Shown here in pieces: positions 1 to 12,800 of a stretch of 64,000 nt of DNA. Source of the stretch: Aphis gossypii (Eukaryota; Arthropoda; Insecta; Hemiptera; Aphididae). The notes beneath the pieces were generated by a model. The model had not been told where the DNA came from. It made no database searches and saw only the letters and a list, made by a program, of their open reading frames with translations. The stretch spans positions 65,883,260 to 65,947,259 of the forward strand of contig NC_065530.1 in NCBI RefSeq assembly GCF_020184175.1, given 5' to 3'. The position numbers and the translations under genes are program-made. Every line of letters begins with the position of its first letter. Within the stretch, counting starts at the first letter, position 1.

Positions 1-545
1 GATAATTAAAACTACCCTCAACGGCTGCAAGCAAACTAATAATATCCTCGAAGGGTGGAATAATAAGTTTTCAAATCTAGTTGGTCAAACATATCATTCA
101 GTAGAAAACTAATAATACTAATCGAAAACGCGATTTATGCAGATCGTATACATTTAACAGTTGAATGCTCATATTTTGAACCTAAAACAAATAACTTTAT
201 ATTTAAAGAAAAATGTAAGACTACAACAATTTGTATTGAAAAACCGTCCAAATCAATTTATGGAAATTCACATGAAACCACTTATTAGTTAAAACAATTG
301 TTACTGAAGCCTTATAAACCACATAATAAAAAAAATGTATAAATCATTAATATATTATATACAATGTTTCCGAGGTATATTAATATAAATCCTGTCGATA
401 CTTCTGTGGATAATTGTTGTTGTTTTTGTTTTTTAAATACGAGTATTGTACAACGAAATTATTTTATATTATCATGAAACATTTACTGGAAAATCACGAA
501 TATTACTGCATAACTTTTTTACACTTGAAATGCAATGTTTTTTAG

Positions 546-723
546 TGGCTTGCAGCCACGACAGAGCGTGGGAGTATTTTGCGGAATCCGTCATTAATCC
601 TACTGGATTTCCTTCATTGCGATGTTTAAACTATGAATCGTTTACCAACGGCACTTGTTTCAGAGACTTTGCATACTCCAGAGAACAAAAAGTCCAATAT
701 ATGGGATTGGCAGTCAACAAACA
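546..723 (+). CDS. Pancreatic-type lipase, penultimate exon with catalytic His (partial gene)
   Basis: This internal exon encodes the C-terminal part of a secreted lipase or phospholipase A1-like enzyme of the PF00151 family. It starts after a T-rich acceptor (ag at 544-545) and ends at the donor gtatgt (724). The product reads VACSHDRAWEYFAES, then a Cys pair (RCLNY...NGTC) and a YMGLAV motif. CSH-x-R-x-x-x-YF is the family's catalytic-His block, with His at 557-559. The Cys pair matches a conserved disulfide region. The exon enters with 2 nt of a split codon and leaves with CA of a Gln codon completed by the next exon. The nucleophile Ser and Asp exons must lie left of the window. Insect members act in gut or yolk lipid metabolism, but which applies here cannot be told. 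Confidence 0.88.
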
Positions 724-795
724 GTATGTTATCACTATATAATTTAAAAATTTAAAAATTACGAAATTGTAATATTTTTTTTTTACCATTTTCAG

Positions 796-868
796 GATTA
801 AGGGTCAATTTTACTTGGCTACCAAACCAACAGCACCGTTTGCGTACAATAAAATATATAAACCCTAA
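796..868 (+). CDS. Pancreatic-type lipase, terminal exon
   Basis: This last exon follows a 72-base intron with acceptor ttttcag. Its first G completes the Gln codon. It then reads IKGQFYLATKPTAPFAYNKI and ends with the stop TAA at 866-868. The G-x-F/Y-Y-L-x-T......PF ending is the normal C-terminus of insect PF00151 lipases, so the reading frame and 3' end are well supported. A poly(A) signal follows 41 bases after the stop. Confidence 0.88.
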
Positions 869-908
869 TAGCGTATCTATAAAACTGTTTATTAGTTTTA
901 GGAAAAGA

Positions 909-914
909 AATAAA
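909..914 (+). terminator. Poly(A) signal of the lipase gene
   Basis: A canonical AATAAA hexamer lies 41 nt downstream of the lipase stop codon and fits a short 3' UTR. It is followed by TG/T-rich sequence. Confidence 0.6.
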
Positions 915-2445
915 CTTGTTTCCTACTTTACATAAAAATATGTTCTTGGAATCAATTTGAATAAATTAAGCGCTGTATCAATAAACTAATACACAGTGAA
1001 TTAAACAGTTACTTGGCTGCAGTCACATATCGCGTATAAAATAGGGAAAACTTATAGTAAGTTTTAGAACATTATCCTACGTGCGCGTGATGTTATACGA
1101 GTAGTATTATAAATTATATTTAAAATGTTGTCTAGACACCCAGGAATTTTTTTATCCATACGAATAGTGTGCACACTTAAAGTTTTAAAAACTATACACA
1201 TTTATGATGTACACAGTTATTTTGTATTCAAAGAAATATTAATTTTTTGGTTTCAAAATTTCTATTTTAATTAACCGACAGCCAAAATCAAAAGACAGTA
1301 ATAGGACAGTCTAATAAAACTGTAATAGGTAAATCACTCAACCTTCAATAATTATATAGGTAATACTATTATGTAATACGAGTATAAAAACAAATTACCT
1401 ATATAATCATATAATCGTTAAGTGCAATATTAATAGCATTACGAGTTTTATTAAGATAATTTCAGCGTACTATTTGTTTTTTTTTTTTTTTTGCTGTCGT
1501 CGTCAATATAACAAATTCGCGTTTAGCAGAACTAACCTTGTAATGTTAGGTTTAGTATTAGTGTGAAATTACCCTTTATATAACTTAAAGTTAAGAACTT
1601 AAACTGTGTTCTTACATTGGCTTCTTTACATTATCGTTTAATTTTTTTTTGAGTATTTTTAAATTGATACATATACTCATAACTCAGAACACGCAGTTGG
1701 TTCTGCTGGAAGCAAATATGTATATATCGCACACACATATAGAAATAGGGTAGTTAAATTAACTCCTAACTCTGATGGAACATACTAAAAACTCAATTTA
1801 ATGGTTTTTTTTTTTTTTTTTTTTGGTTTAGTGAAACCTCAATAAAGCGTTTGTTTAAATAACCAGTGTTGAGCAATAAACATTCTAATCTTAATTGTAA
1901 AAATTAAGATACTTTGTTGTTTTGTTGTAATTCGTTTATGTTTCAATTAAAATCAATAGGTCTCATTTTAAAACTGTTGAAATAGTTAATTTTAAAATTG
2001 TATAAAGTTTGTTTTTAGTACCAATATTCCTGTTATTTTAAAAATAAAATAATATTTAGAGGGTCCCAATGTTGTCTAAATTTAACAGTTGTAACTTGTT
2101 ATTTTAAGAATCATACATCAAACATAATATTATAATATTGAACTAACAACTTTATACAGCTATTTTCAGATATTTTAGTTTTAAGTTTAAAGCGTGGGAG
2201 AAAGAAAACAAATAATGCGATGACATCACCTCTTAAATACAAATTATAATTTCCGAAACAAGGGGAAATTAATGAAATATCGATATTATAGTGGCGCTAT
2301 ACTAAATATCGTACTACGTATATAATTATATCTATAGTGTTTGACGACGTATTCGGATACAGAAATGAGACTATAATATATATATTATATAGACGCCTTT
2401 TCGGCTGGAATTCCGGAAATAGTATAGAACAGGAATGCGTTTATT

Positions 2446-2466
2446 ACACACACACACACACACACA
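2446..2466. repeat. (AC)n microsatellite
   Basis: About ten uninterrupted AC units, followed by degenerate ATACATAC. A nearby (AT)n tract lies at 2752-2771. Confidence 0.9.
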
Positions 2467-2751
2467 TACATACTTGGATTTTAAACGTACTGCTAAGTCG
2501 TATTGGAAAAGTGTAACTCGTGCCGTTTCAACGGCGTTGCAGTATTCTGTATTCTTTTTTGTGTTTTTGTGTCTGCATGCGTATTCGCGTGGTTTACGGA
2601 CAAATCCGATATAAAGACCGCCCGAGGAATGCGCACGTGTCTGTTTTCGAAAAGGTCGCGCCCGCACTTCGTCGAAGCAACCCCGCTCGCAACTCCTACA
2701 TCTCGCCGCCTTCACGATAACGCCGGTTTTTGACAGGGTTTCTATACATAT

Positions 2752-2771
2752 TATATATATATATATATATA
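2752..2771. repeat. (AT)n microsatellite
   Basis: About ten TA/AT units immediately downstream of a CG-containing island. Confidence 0.85.
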
Positions 2772-3239
2772 ATAAACTTAGAACGTTTAAGTTCGTCATT
2801 GCGCGTATACATATATACTGTTAATTTTGGAGAGAAAAAAAAACTATCGCCGTTTTCCGATATAAATGGCGACGCTAACGAGAGTACTAGCAGGTGTTTT
2901 TTGTTCTTCAGCGAACAGACACGGTGGCCGTACTATAGCATATATACGTGTCTTCGATCCGATCACCGAGTAAATTATTTCACGACGTACCGTCTAGTGC
3001 ACAAGTTTTATGCGGCCGATGCTCCCACGCAGTCCGCCGCCACGACCGTCGTATTCCATTTTATTTATTTACTCGATATATATTGTTACGAATATATTTC
3101 GTTCATTCGTAAAAGGTTAGGTCAGAAACCTCTTCCTTTGTACACGTTGTACGGAAAAGTATACCCACGCAGTTGCTAAGAAAAAAAACTTGATCTCAGA
3201 GCAACAAAAAACAGAAATATAATTTAAGATATATCATTA

Positions 3240-3960
3240 AGAACTAGCTACTTCTTCGGTTCCTTCGTCGACTCATCGCAGGACTCGTTTAGTTTACACT
3301 TTTTGTGCCCTAATCGTTCCAGTTAATACGAAGTTGGAAGTATTACGGTATATGGCTCATTACTTTAATAAGCATGGAAAAGTATAGAGATTGACCTTAG
3401 GGTGGTTGAACTGCGGGGGTATATAATATCGATTGTACAATTGAAAGTGTATATTCTTCAATTACTCGTTGAAAAGTCTGAGACATCAAACAAACCGTAA
3501 CGCAAACGAAACGACCGGACTCAGTTTTATTACGGTATATCTGATACCGACAACACCACGTGATATCTCTTTAATGTTAGTGATGTCCTAACTGATATAT
3601 ATTTTGTCCAGAGTGGCCGAGAAAATAGCATTTTGTATGGTATGGGTTGACAGCAGAAGGGAAACTTCGTGATTCGTAATCCATAGGCCGTAAAGCTCGG
3701 CGATAACTTGGGTTGGTAACGTAAAGGAAAATAGTGAAACCCCAACAACGGATAAGCCTACGATCCTGACATACAAGGTCTTAAAAGTCACCTCTGAGGG
3801 AACGACGAGCGATATATTCACATTAGTCACATCAAATTATTGGCAATCCCCCACATCCTCCGTGGTAGAAGGTATAACAGTATGGATTTAGACCCGACCC
3901 CCCAGGTAGCAATGTTCTCTGGTGCTAATCAATGTCAAGTGATCTCGGTTGTATCTAAAA
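3240..3960. other. Less AT-rich island, possible decayed transposon
   Basis: Base composition shifts sharply from the flanks. On the minus strand a frame at 3588-3830 stays open for about 80 codons and reads naturally (for example VIAELYGLWITNHEVSLL), but I recognise no family. No long terminal repeats or target duplications are evident. It could be an old mobile-element fragment or a promoter/UTR of an unannotated gene. Confidence 0.25.
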
Positions 3961-6900
3961 TTTATATTGTATATGACAACCCATGTATATTAGTTATAAT
4001 GTTTAGTTGAAAAGAACGTTTGTTTACTTTTTAAAATTTTTAAAACTGTATTATACAATCATATAATAGATGTTTTATTATTATCATTCTGAAATCTAAC
4101 ATATTTATAATACTGTAATATTATAATACACACTCGTATACATGTTACAGTTTAAGTATTGAATTTCGTTATTTTATGAATTAACTACGAATATTATAGT
4201 TAAATTATGAAAACTATATATTACCTACACGTTTTAGTTATTTCATTAACTATCTGATTCAAGACCTTAATTTAAAAAAATATATAAGATACTATTTATT
4301 CAATTCAAATATTATTTGTTACGATCTACTGCTATCTAGTGCATTATATAATATATTGTATTGTCCACTGTTTACAATTACTATGTGAAAAGGAATCTAA
4401 AAATGTATACCTAAGTGATTGAAATTGTGTTTTATTTTTAGATAAAAACATAATTTTGTATTTAATTCCACTGAATCTGTTTAACTTCAAAAAATGTGAA
4501 TCATAAAAATAAATTGAGTATAATTATGCCATTACAGTATAACATTAAACTAAATGTTAATATATTCACAATCTACCCCTCAATATCACATTACTAAAAA
4601 TATACTCATTTATTATACTTTCAAACCCATTATTTTAATTTTTTGTATCCATATCATTGCAAAATAAGATTCATATTTTTAGAGAAAATATTATAAATAA
4701 GTTATAGCTTTAAAAACGTAATACCTATACAATTTTAAAACCTTATGAGAAATGAATTAATCTAGACGAAAAATTCAAAATATGATAAAACTTAAGTTTA
4801 GTTTTGAAAAACCATAATTAATTCAGAACAATGAATTACCTTTAAAACATATTACAAGTAAAAATATCAAAATATTTGAATAATTTTTTTATATAAATAA
4901 ATTACTTATCTTTTATTATCTTCTTCCTCATACATTATTTATTTTTTAAACAAGTTTTAAAACTAATTTACCACTATATTTTAAAGTAAAAATTATTTTA
5001 CAATTAGTTTACATTTTTAAAAGATAAACAATAGAGAAAAGGAAATACTGTCATAATATCTAAACAATATAAAAATACATAGATTACTTCTTATTCAATA
5101 TAAGTTATACATTTTTAATGATTTATTCAATTTTAAACAATGCATTTTGTGAATAATTCATTTGTTTACATAAATAAGTATAAATACTTTGTATATTAAA
5201 AAAATTTAAAAAATTACATGTTTAAATTTAATCTTTATGTTTAATTCAATTTAAATAACTATAAATTTAGAAATCTTTTTTAAATTAAAAAACTGTATGC
5301 CTGAACGCTGTCCATTCATACTAAATTATTTTAAGTTAAAATAGGGTTGGAACTAACCTTGTGAAATCGAAAACACAAATAAAGAGTTAGATACATAAAA
5401 ATAACAATATTAATTTATGGACTCAGCAGAAAAATGCAATAACCGAAATTTGTTTGAAATATTTTGTTAATATTATAGATAACCATCTATTGAACAATCA
5501 GAAAAAATGCTTTTTAAAAATCATAAAAGAAACACGCGTCTTGTGGTGCAGTTTAATAAAAAAATAAATAGTGTTACGATGTGTTAAAACACGAAAAAAG
5601 CTAAAAAATTTGGTCTGACAGTTTCCAAATGTTTGACAATGAACAACACTATGTCAAGAAGATGTTTAAAGATAGTGTAAGGTTAAAAAGTAAATATATT
5701 TCAGCTGAAAAATTCTTGAACACTAAAAAAAATGTACATAGAACTATAGTTAAAAGTTATCATATTTTATTTTTATTTAAATGAAATTTGTACTGAAGAG
5801 ATTTGCAAAAAATATTGATTATAATATTTTTAGTAAACAATTAGTTGAAATTATAATTTTAGCTTAAATATTGATAAGGTATTTTCAAAAATTAAATTAT
5901 ACTTAAATTCTCATTTATTTTCACACAACTTGCTAAACTTAACTTGAAATTATTTATAATAATAATAATTAAAACTAGTATACGTAGATATTATGTCGTA
6001 TACTAATAAGATACTTATAAAATGAGTATATGAAACTTTTAATAGGTTCTTTGAAGAGTAGCCTTTGTGTGCTATATACTTATATACTTATAAGTATTAT
6101 AATATATATTTTGATTATGTATAAGAAATTTTAATTTAAAATATTAAGTGTAACTGTAATATAACTGATAAATATTTATTCATAAATGATATATGTTTAT
6201 TATTTGGTAATTTATTCGAACGTACTAGGTAAACTAATAAAAATATTTTGGTAAATTGATTTAGTTTCAAAAACTTTTGTAAACCATACAAGTAGGTATA
6301 TAATTAATCAAATATATATCATGTTTCAATGATCCTCACTTTATTTTACTGAAAAATATATGGTGATTGTATTGGCAATTTTATATTTTGTTTAATCAGA
6401 GTATCAGACTTTTTGAACAGTTCGATGGCCATATTTAGCAATGTTCTGATAGCTATTGTAGGGTTTTAAAATATATATGATATTTATAGACAATAATATA
6501 AATAATATATCATATTATGTAATATATAAACCACGTTTAACAGTTTTAAATTTAAATTTGAACTAACACTATTAGAATATTTATTATATTATGTACCTAT
6601 ATAAAGTTTTACCAAACATATAATTTGTAATATAATGAATTTTATAAAATAAAAATAGTGATTTAATACTATAATTTTTAGATTTTGATAGTTTGATTTA
6701 GTTAAATTAAAAATGTAATATTACTGAACTTTTTAATATTCCATTGCAATAATTTTTTATGCAGAACAATAGACATTATAAAACTAAATCAATGTAGTGT
6801 ACCTAATAAAATTTACAAGTATTTTATACACGCATAAAAATGGATTTTATATTTGTAACAATGCCAGAATATTACATTATAAGTTATTAGTACTACTCAT

Positions 6901-6983
6901 AAAAATATTATAATATACAGTGTGATCATTCTTTCATAATACAACAATACATTTTTTTTATCGGGATTATGTTGGATTGAATT

Positions 6984-7528
6984 GGGACTTAGTTGACAAG
7001 CTAGGAGGTCCCTAAATATACATTTAGGTATAGGAACATTTCAATATTTTAACTTTGTTAGTACACGTACAATACGTACATAGTACTCACACGGTTAAAT
7101 TTGTATTTTTATAAATATCAATGTTTACTTTAGACAAACCTATATTTATTTATTTGTATAGTAATTTTAACTGAATGAGGGAAATTTAAAATGCAATTGT
7201 AAGATATAAATAAGTGTGTGTATATTAAACGTTGATAATCTAACAGTTTTTGACATACTATTATCTAGTTTGACTTATTATCATTATTATTGTTGTTATT
7301 AGAATGAAAAAAATATGTATTAACTGTTAATGATAAAGTTTAATTTGACTCTTATTTAGTTGATTTTGATTTTAGAGTAATAATTATAAAATTATATAAT
7401 AACATTAAAAATATAAGTCCCTTCAATTAAATTATCAAAACTAGATATCTTTATTTATAAAAATACGAGTTTAAAATAAATATTGTATAAATATTTACAG
7501 GGTATCACAACCTTGTCAATAAAGTCCC
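6984..7528. mobile_element. MITE-like element with about 29-bp inverted termini
   Basis: The left arm at 6984-7012 begins GGGACTTAGTTGACAAG and ends in GTCCC. The right arm at 7500-7528, read on the minus strand, begins GGGACTTTATTGACAAG and ends in ATACCC. The interior is AT-rich with no coding capacity, as expected for a short non-autonomous DNA transposon. The target duplication is unclear, so the superfamily is not assigned. Confidence 0.55.
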
Positions 7529-9411
7529 GATATAATTTAAAATTAGACGCATGATACATTTTATATGTTAAATAGAGTTTGTGTTAGTTTAGGATTCTAT
7601 CAGTTCGATAAATTATAGTTAAATTTAACTAAACTGCAACTATAAGTTATTCGTAAATAAACGTTTCAAGAAAATACAATTTAAATTGTGTAGTAAAATT
7701 CATATATACTAAATTAATCTGATTAAAATACCAGTTGTTCAAATGATAGTGAATCTTGGATAGTTTTTGAGAATATTTGATACGTATTTATAATTTGTTA
7801 TTATTTAGTCTAATATTGAATAATTAAACAAAAAATAATAAAAATTAATCTTGAAGTTTGTGTAACATAAATAGCTTTTATAATTTTCATTCAAATTGTA
7901 TTACAAGTTTGAAGTTTATAACTTCCTACACTAGTTAACTATAATCAATAAAGTGTAAATTGTTTTTCTTATGCTTATCTTAAAATAAATCCCGATTTAT
8001 ATTCTCAAATCTAACAACGTATAACGTGATTACATCGTATACAAGTAAACAACGTTATTAGTTTCCTTTTTTTCGTCGTATTAATATTTTATGTATTTAA
8101 TGCTGTTTGAGTAGAATTGCTACGTAACATTATTATTTAATGGGAGACGTCTTAAATTTATAACGTATGTATTTAGTATTTTTTTTTCTTTGTAGGTTTC
8201 TAATACTTAGTATAAGCTATACTTGACGATGATTTATATCCGTATTATATTAAATAGTCATTGATCGTCAATCAAAATGTTTTTGTTAAAATTAATTATT
8301 CATACAACTTTCAATACTGCTGATAAAAAACAAAATTTTTTTTTAATTTTAATTTCTAGTTAGGTATACATAAATCTTAAATTACCTGTATAAAGGAAAT
8401 CATTGTTATGCTAAAATTCCATTTTTAATTTTTTTGTACAAAAACATGAAATATCTTTACCGAAATATTGTAATAAATATGCTAAATATTTGTGTAAACC
8501 ATGATAGAGTTATACAGAGTTATATATATAAAACTTATTTTAAAAAGTTTATTATCTATTCATTTTTATAACAACTGTTTTGTTTATTCACAAACTATTG
8601 TTGATGAAAAAAAAATTGTATTTTAGTAAAAAATACTACGGAATAATGTAAAAGTTTTTAAATAAAACTAAAAATGTAAATATTTTTCTAAACAATCATA
8701 TCAACACTATTTTATCCCATTTTATCAACAATTTCTAAGTAAACTTAACCATAAGACCAATTTAATGTTTAGGGGTTTATTTTGGTAGAAAAAATAACTT
8801 TGCGAATTAAGCTTAAATTAATGGAAATTATTTAGATAATCTATTTCAATCAATTGTTATGTACCTATGTACTAAAAGATAGAAATTATTTTTCATCTAA
8901 CATAATCTGTTATTATAATATAATATATAACATATTAATTTTTATTTTGTAATTATATTTTATGTACCAACCATCAATATATTTAAATAAAAAATCTACG
9001 GAACTTATTGTCTTATATAGAGACTTTGATTGTGTTTATGAATATTCGTATACTTTTAATTCAAAATCAAATCAATGAAATATTAATTATTTATTCATTT
9101 ATATTTTTATTATTATTATTTTTAGAACTTGAATTATATTTTTACGATGTAAACATGTTTTTGGTCTGTAAAATTCTATATTATAATAGACAAAGCTCTA
9201 GTTATTCAGCCGTGTATATTATTATTTTTATATTATAATACATGATCGAGAATGTTGATCAATTACAGTATCGTATATGTGGGTGTACGATTAAATGTAT
9301 GTACAACTATATATGAGACATTCTCACGGTATCTTATATTTTGTATTACTTAATATACAAAATACATGTATTATTATGATGTGTAACAGTGAAGTAGCAG
9401 GCAATCGTCTC

Positions 9412-9433
9412 TTTTTTTTGGGGGGGGGGGGGG
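9412..9433. repeat. T8-G14 homopolymer junction
   Basis: Eight T are followed directly by fourteen G, striking in an AT-rich region. On the minus strand it is a C14A8 tract about 70 nt downstream of the donor of the proposed first exon. It is prone to length error in assembly. Confidence 0.9.
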
Positions 9434-9504
9434 CAAACATTATCACGAAGTTTACAGTAAAGTGAAAGAGCGAAAATAACAGACAGACAGAGCTGAACAC
9501 TTAC

Positions 9505-9591
9505 GATTTTCGTATTGAGATTCCGTAGTTGAGATTCGGCGTATCGTAATTCACGTTTGGACTTTCGGTGATCCGTGGGCTTCGCGTCCAT
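9505..9591 (-). CDS. Probable first coding exon of an unrecognised gene
   Basis: On the minus strand an ATG at 9591-9589 in good context (gacATGG) opens a 29-codon frame: MDAKPTDHRKSKRELRYAES, then QLRNLNTKI. It ends exactly at a strong donor, gtaagt (9504-9499). The product is highly charged and looks like the start of a helical or coiled-coil region; I do not recognise the protein. The upstream 9592-9850 DNA is much more GC/CpG-rich than the flanks, as expected for a promoter and 5' UTR. No following exon was recognised between 1 and 9504. Alternatively it is part of a larger internal exon beginning at 9658, where a good pyrimidine tract and acceptor (ccctcctag) exist. Confidence 0.45.
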
Positions 9592-9870
9592 GTCGACGAC
9601 CGTACGTCGTACCACTGCGATCACCGTAATACTGCCACGAATGTGTCGTTCGCGTCGCCTAGGAGGGCTTTAGGAGGGTAGCAATGTGGTGGGGTAGTTT
9701 TTTGGGTCGGAGGGCGATACGACGTCAGCGACGGCGGGAAGCGCGCGCCTGTGTTGTTATGACTGCGGAGCCCCTAGACTTGCGCGATGACCGCTTGAAT
9801 CAGAAGTTTTTTGGATCTCGTCGGAACTCGCGTGTTGTCATCCCGGTAGACTCGTCGAGATGTTCAAACC
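9592..9870 (-). promoter_or_regulatory. CpG-rich island, candidate promoter/5' UTR
   Basis: This is a short GC- and CpG-rich island in AT-rich surroundings, immediately upstream of the proposed start codon at 9591. No TATA box is obvious. The frames here are interrupted by stops on both strands, which fits non-coding sequence. Confidence 0.35.
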
Positions 9871-12800
9871 ATGGCCTCTGCGACGGGTTATGGTTACAAA
9901 ATATTTACATACATTATGTAATATTATGTACCGTATAGCGGACCCCTGTGGAGACCGGTAGACCTGCTTACCTGCTCTATATTGTATAATGCACTGAAAT
10001 AACCATGAATTCCAAACCCTTAACATTGAACCGTGGAGATGATGTTATTATTTTAGGATATTCTTATCGTTTTCCGTAATATTTTTGAAATCATGTTTGT
10101 GCCCCTAGATAAAAATAAACTAAGTTTAATGCAGTGTATCTTTGAATCGTAGAAAAATTATAGATATCACTGTGGTCAAGTTACGGCCAAATCATATTTT
10201 ATATTTAGAATGTTATATTATTTATAAAATTACACTCAGAAACATGACCACGTGTGCATACATTTATTTTGAAACGTTTTTTGAAATAATGAGTTTTTAT
10301 AGTTAAATTGGTCACCTTAAAGCAGACCAATGGTGCAAATACTTAAAAAGTATATAATGCATAACAACCGTGATGGAATGATACTTTTTCATTTTAATAT
10401 TTTAAATAATTAGTTGAAGATAGATAAATAATGTATGCAAGAGTCAAATAACTTAGATAAACGAGAAAAAAATCGATTAAATTTTAATTCAAAAATCGGG
10501 GAAGTCGCACTACTGAATAAAAGTGTTGAGTTAACCTCCTCATTTAACATATCTGTCACTGAAAAGCATTTGTTAAATTTAAATTTTGCAAGATAAATCA
10601 TTGCATACTAAAACAGTTTTTAACGGGATGTTGATCTGCTAACTAGATTTAATTTTCTACTAGAAACCAGCTTCTGCAAAAGATTAAGTTGAAATTTGAC
10701 GTTTGTTAAATATTTTTGTTTTCCAATAAGTGACGATAGGCATAAAAAATTGATAAATAAAATACAATACGATTTTAAAACCAATACATTAATTATTAGT
10801 CCAGTCATAATTTAATTAAGACAAAATGTTATATCGAAATAACCAATAGTTATAGAATGTGTGTAAAGAGTAATGTTAAACCAACTTACAATCAGTACAC
10901 TTAATTTTATTGCAACCACTAATAACTAATAACCTGGATTATATAGATAGTTGCTTTATGTTATGATTTGAAATCTTAATTTATTTATTTTAATTGATTA
11001 TACTTTACTTTTTATAAAGTGTTATCCTTAACAATTAATAGTTTAATAGTTCAAAAATAAATGTATAGCTAATAATATTCTAGTCTTGTAAATAATAATG
11101 AGATTGGTGGTAACTTTTACTCGATACCAAAAAATCTGTTCCTGTAAAATAAAAGCAGCGTTATCTGTCGAATCTACCGTCGTCGTAGTAAACATTTCTG
11201 AACATAAAGCTCACTTTCGACGCTAGCTGGCGCTACGTTGATGGACTTTTACTGAAACTTATATTTTATTTTCCATTCAACTTTATAGTTTTCAATATTA
11301 TTTGTGCACACATGAGATATTATATTCAAATGGTGCGATTTGTTGTATTTTTTTAATCGTTTATATAATTCGCCTAACCTAACCCATCTCAAAGCGGACG
11401 AATAACCTATAACTAACATAAAGGAATCTTTGAATAATATAGGTGACATGACATAGGTCTTATCTTCACCTGTCATTCTCAGTTCGAAATGTACGTACTA
11501 TTTATTCCGTTGGAATTTATTTTACCGCATTACATACCCATAGATTAATCCATACTCACCAATATCATGGTTTGATTGAGAACCAACCGATTAAGTGTAT
11601 GCTGATAAAAATACCGATAATAATTGTGTTCTTCTATGTGTCTGATTTATGACATCCATGTTCGGTCACCCGAAAGCGAATATTCAATAAACCGCAGGGT
11701 TAGGAATTTGTTGGTCAAATTTTTTCTTTAGTTACAGACTTTGTAGACTTATAGTGTACTACAGTCAAAGCTGTATACCTGTAATCACACAGTCGATGGT
11801 AAAATTCTCATCAGTTTATTAGGTGTGATACATGTTATTCACGAGCAAGTATTACCACGATGTTTTCTGTTAGCCAGTCTTAAAATGATAATCGACCTGA
11901 TTCAACCTCAATCGCACCTTTTGATTCTCAACGATTTTAAAATCTGAATCAAATTGTGTTCACGCCATCGTTAATCAGTGCGGAGTGTTAAATTGTACAA
12001 CGAAATTCTTGCGAAATAAATCTTGTTTACATATACATATCAGCTATTTTTGAGTCTAACCTAATACCTAACCATTTAGATGCTTGTTTCCCAAAGATAA
12101 TGACTTATGAACACGATATCAAAGTAAGAAGTACAATGTATATTAATAATTTAATCCTTCATAAAGTTTAGTATAACCATGGCAATATAAACATATGGAT
12201 TACAAACAAATTATATTTGTTAGATATTGTAAGAAAATTTCATGATTTCGCCTAATCTTACAGGACAGAAAACCTTTACTTTTACTTCTGGTGACTTTAT
12301 TCCAAAACCTCAACTTAACGTTATCAAACTTTATTCGAGTAATAAATTTCAATCTTTTTTTGTTGAATACTCTTAGGTTACTCTGGAATTTTTCAAACTT
12401 TTGCCAACATTATAAGTTGAGCTTATGCACCTGTTATGGTTATACTATCAACTTATTATGAGAATGTCACCTGTATAGTGTATATATAAATATAAATATA
12501 ATTTTATAATTTATCGACAAGATACTATAACGCATTTAGTGTATACAACTGGTTTTTAAATAAATTGCAAATAATGTTTACGTAGTGTGTACATAAGTTT
12601 ATACGATCAGAATAAAAAACAGATATTATGGCCAACGTGATCACTTTTCTCCACTTTATATCCTTAAATTATGCTGTAAATGTATTTATGTATTAAAAAT
12701 TCCATAAATCAGAATATTTAAATAAATGTTTAGTTTAAGCATAACAATAGTTTTAGAGTGCTTAAAAATCACCACGTATACAAGGATACCTAAAGGCTTG

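Larger units (their letters stand above)
915..9504. other. AT-rich non-coding stretch left of the 9.5-kb exon
   Basis: No reading frame here has recognisable protein features. Most of it is over 75% AT. The visible content is homopolymer T runs (477-492 of the second kilobase, i.e. 1477-1492, and 1805-1824), an (AC)n microsatellite, an (AT)n run, a MITE-like inverted repeat (6984-7528) and two less AT-rich islands (about 2500-3180 and 3240-3960). It may be the first intron of the minus-strand gene whose start is proposed at 9591. Confidence 0.5.

Noticed and set aside
2371..3179. Frames of 142 and 149 codons on opposite strands
   Set aside because: They run through (AC)n and (AT)n microsatellites, giving low-complexity Val/Cys and Ile/Tyr peptides.
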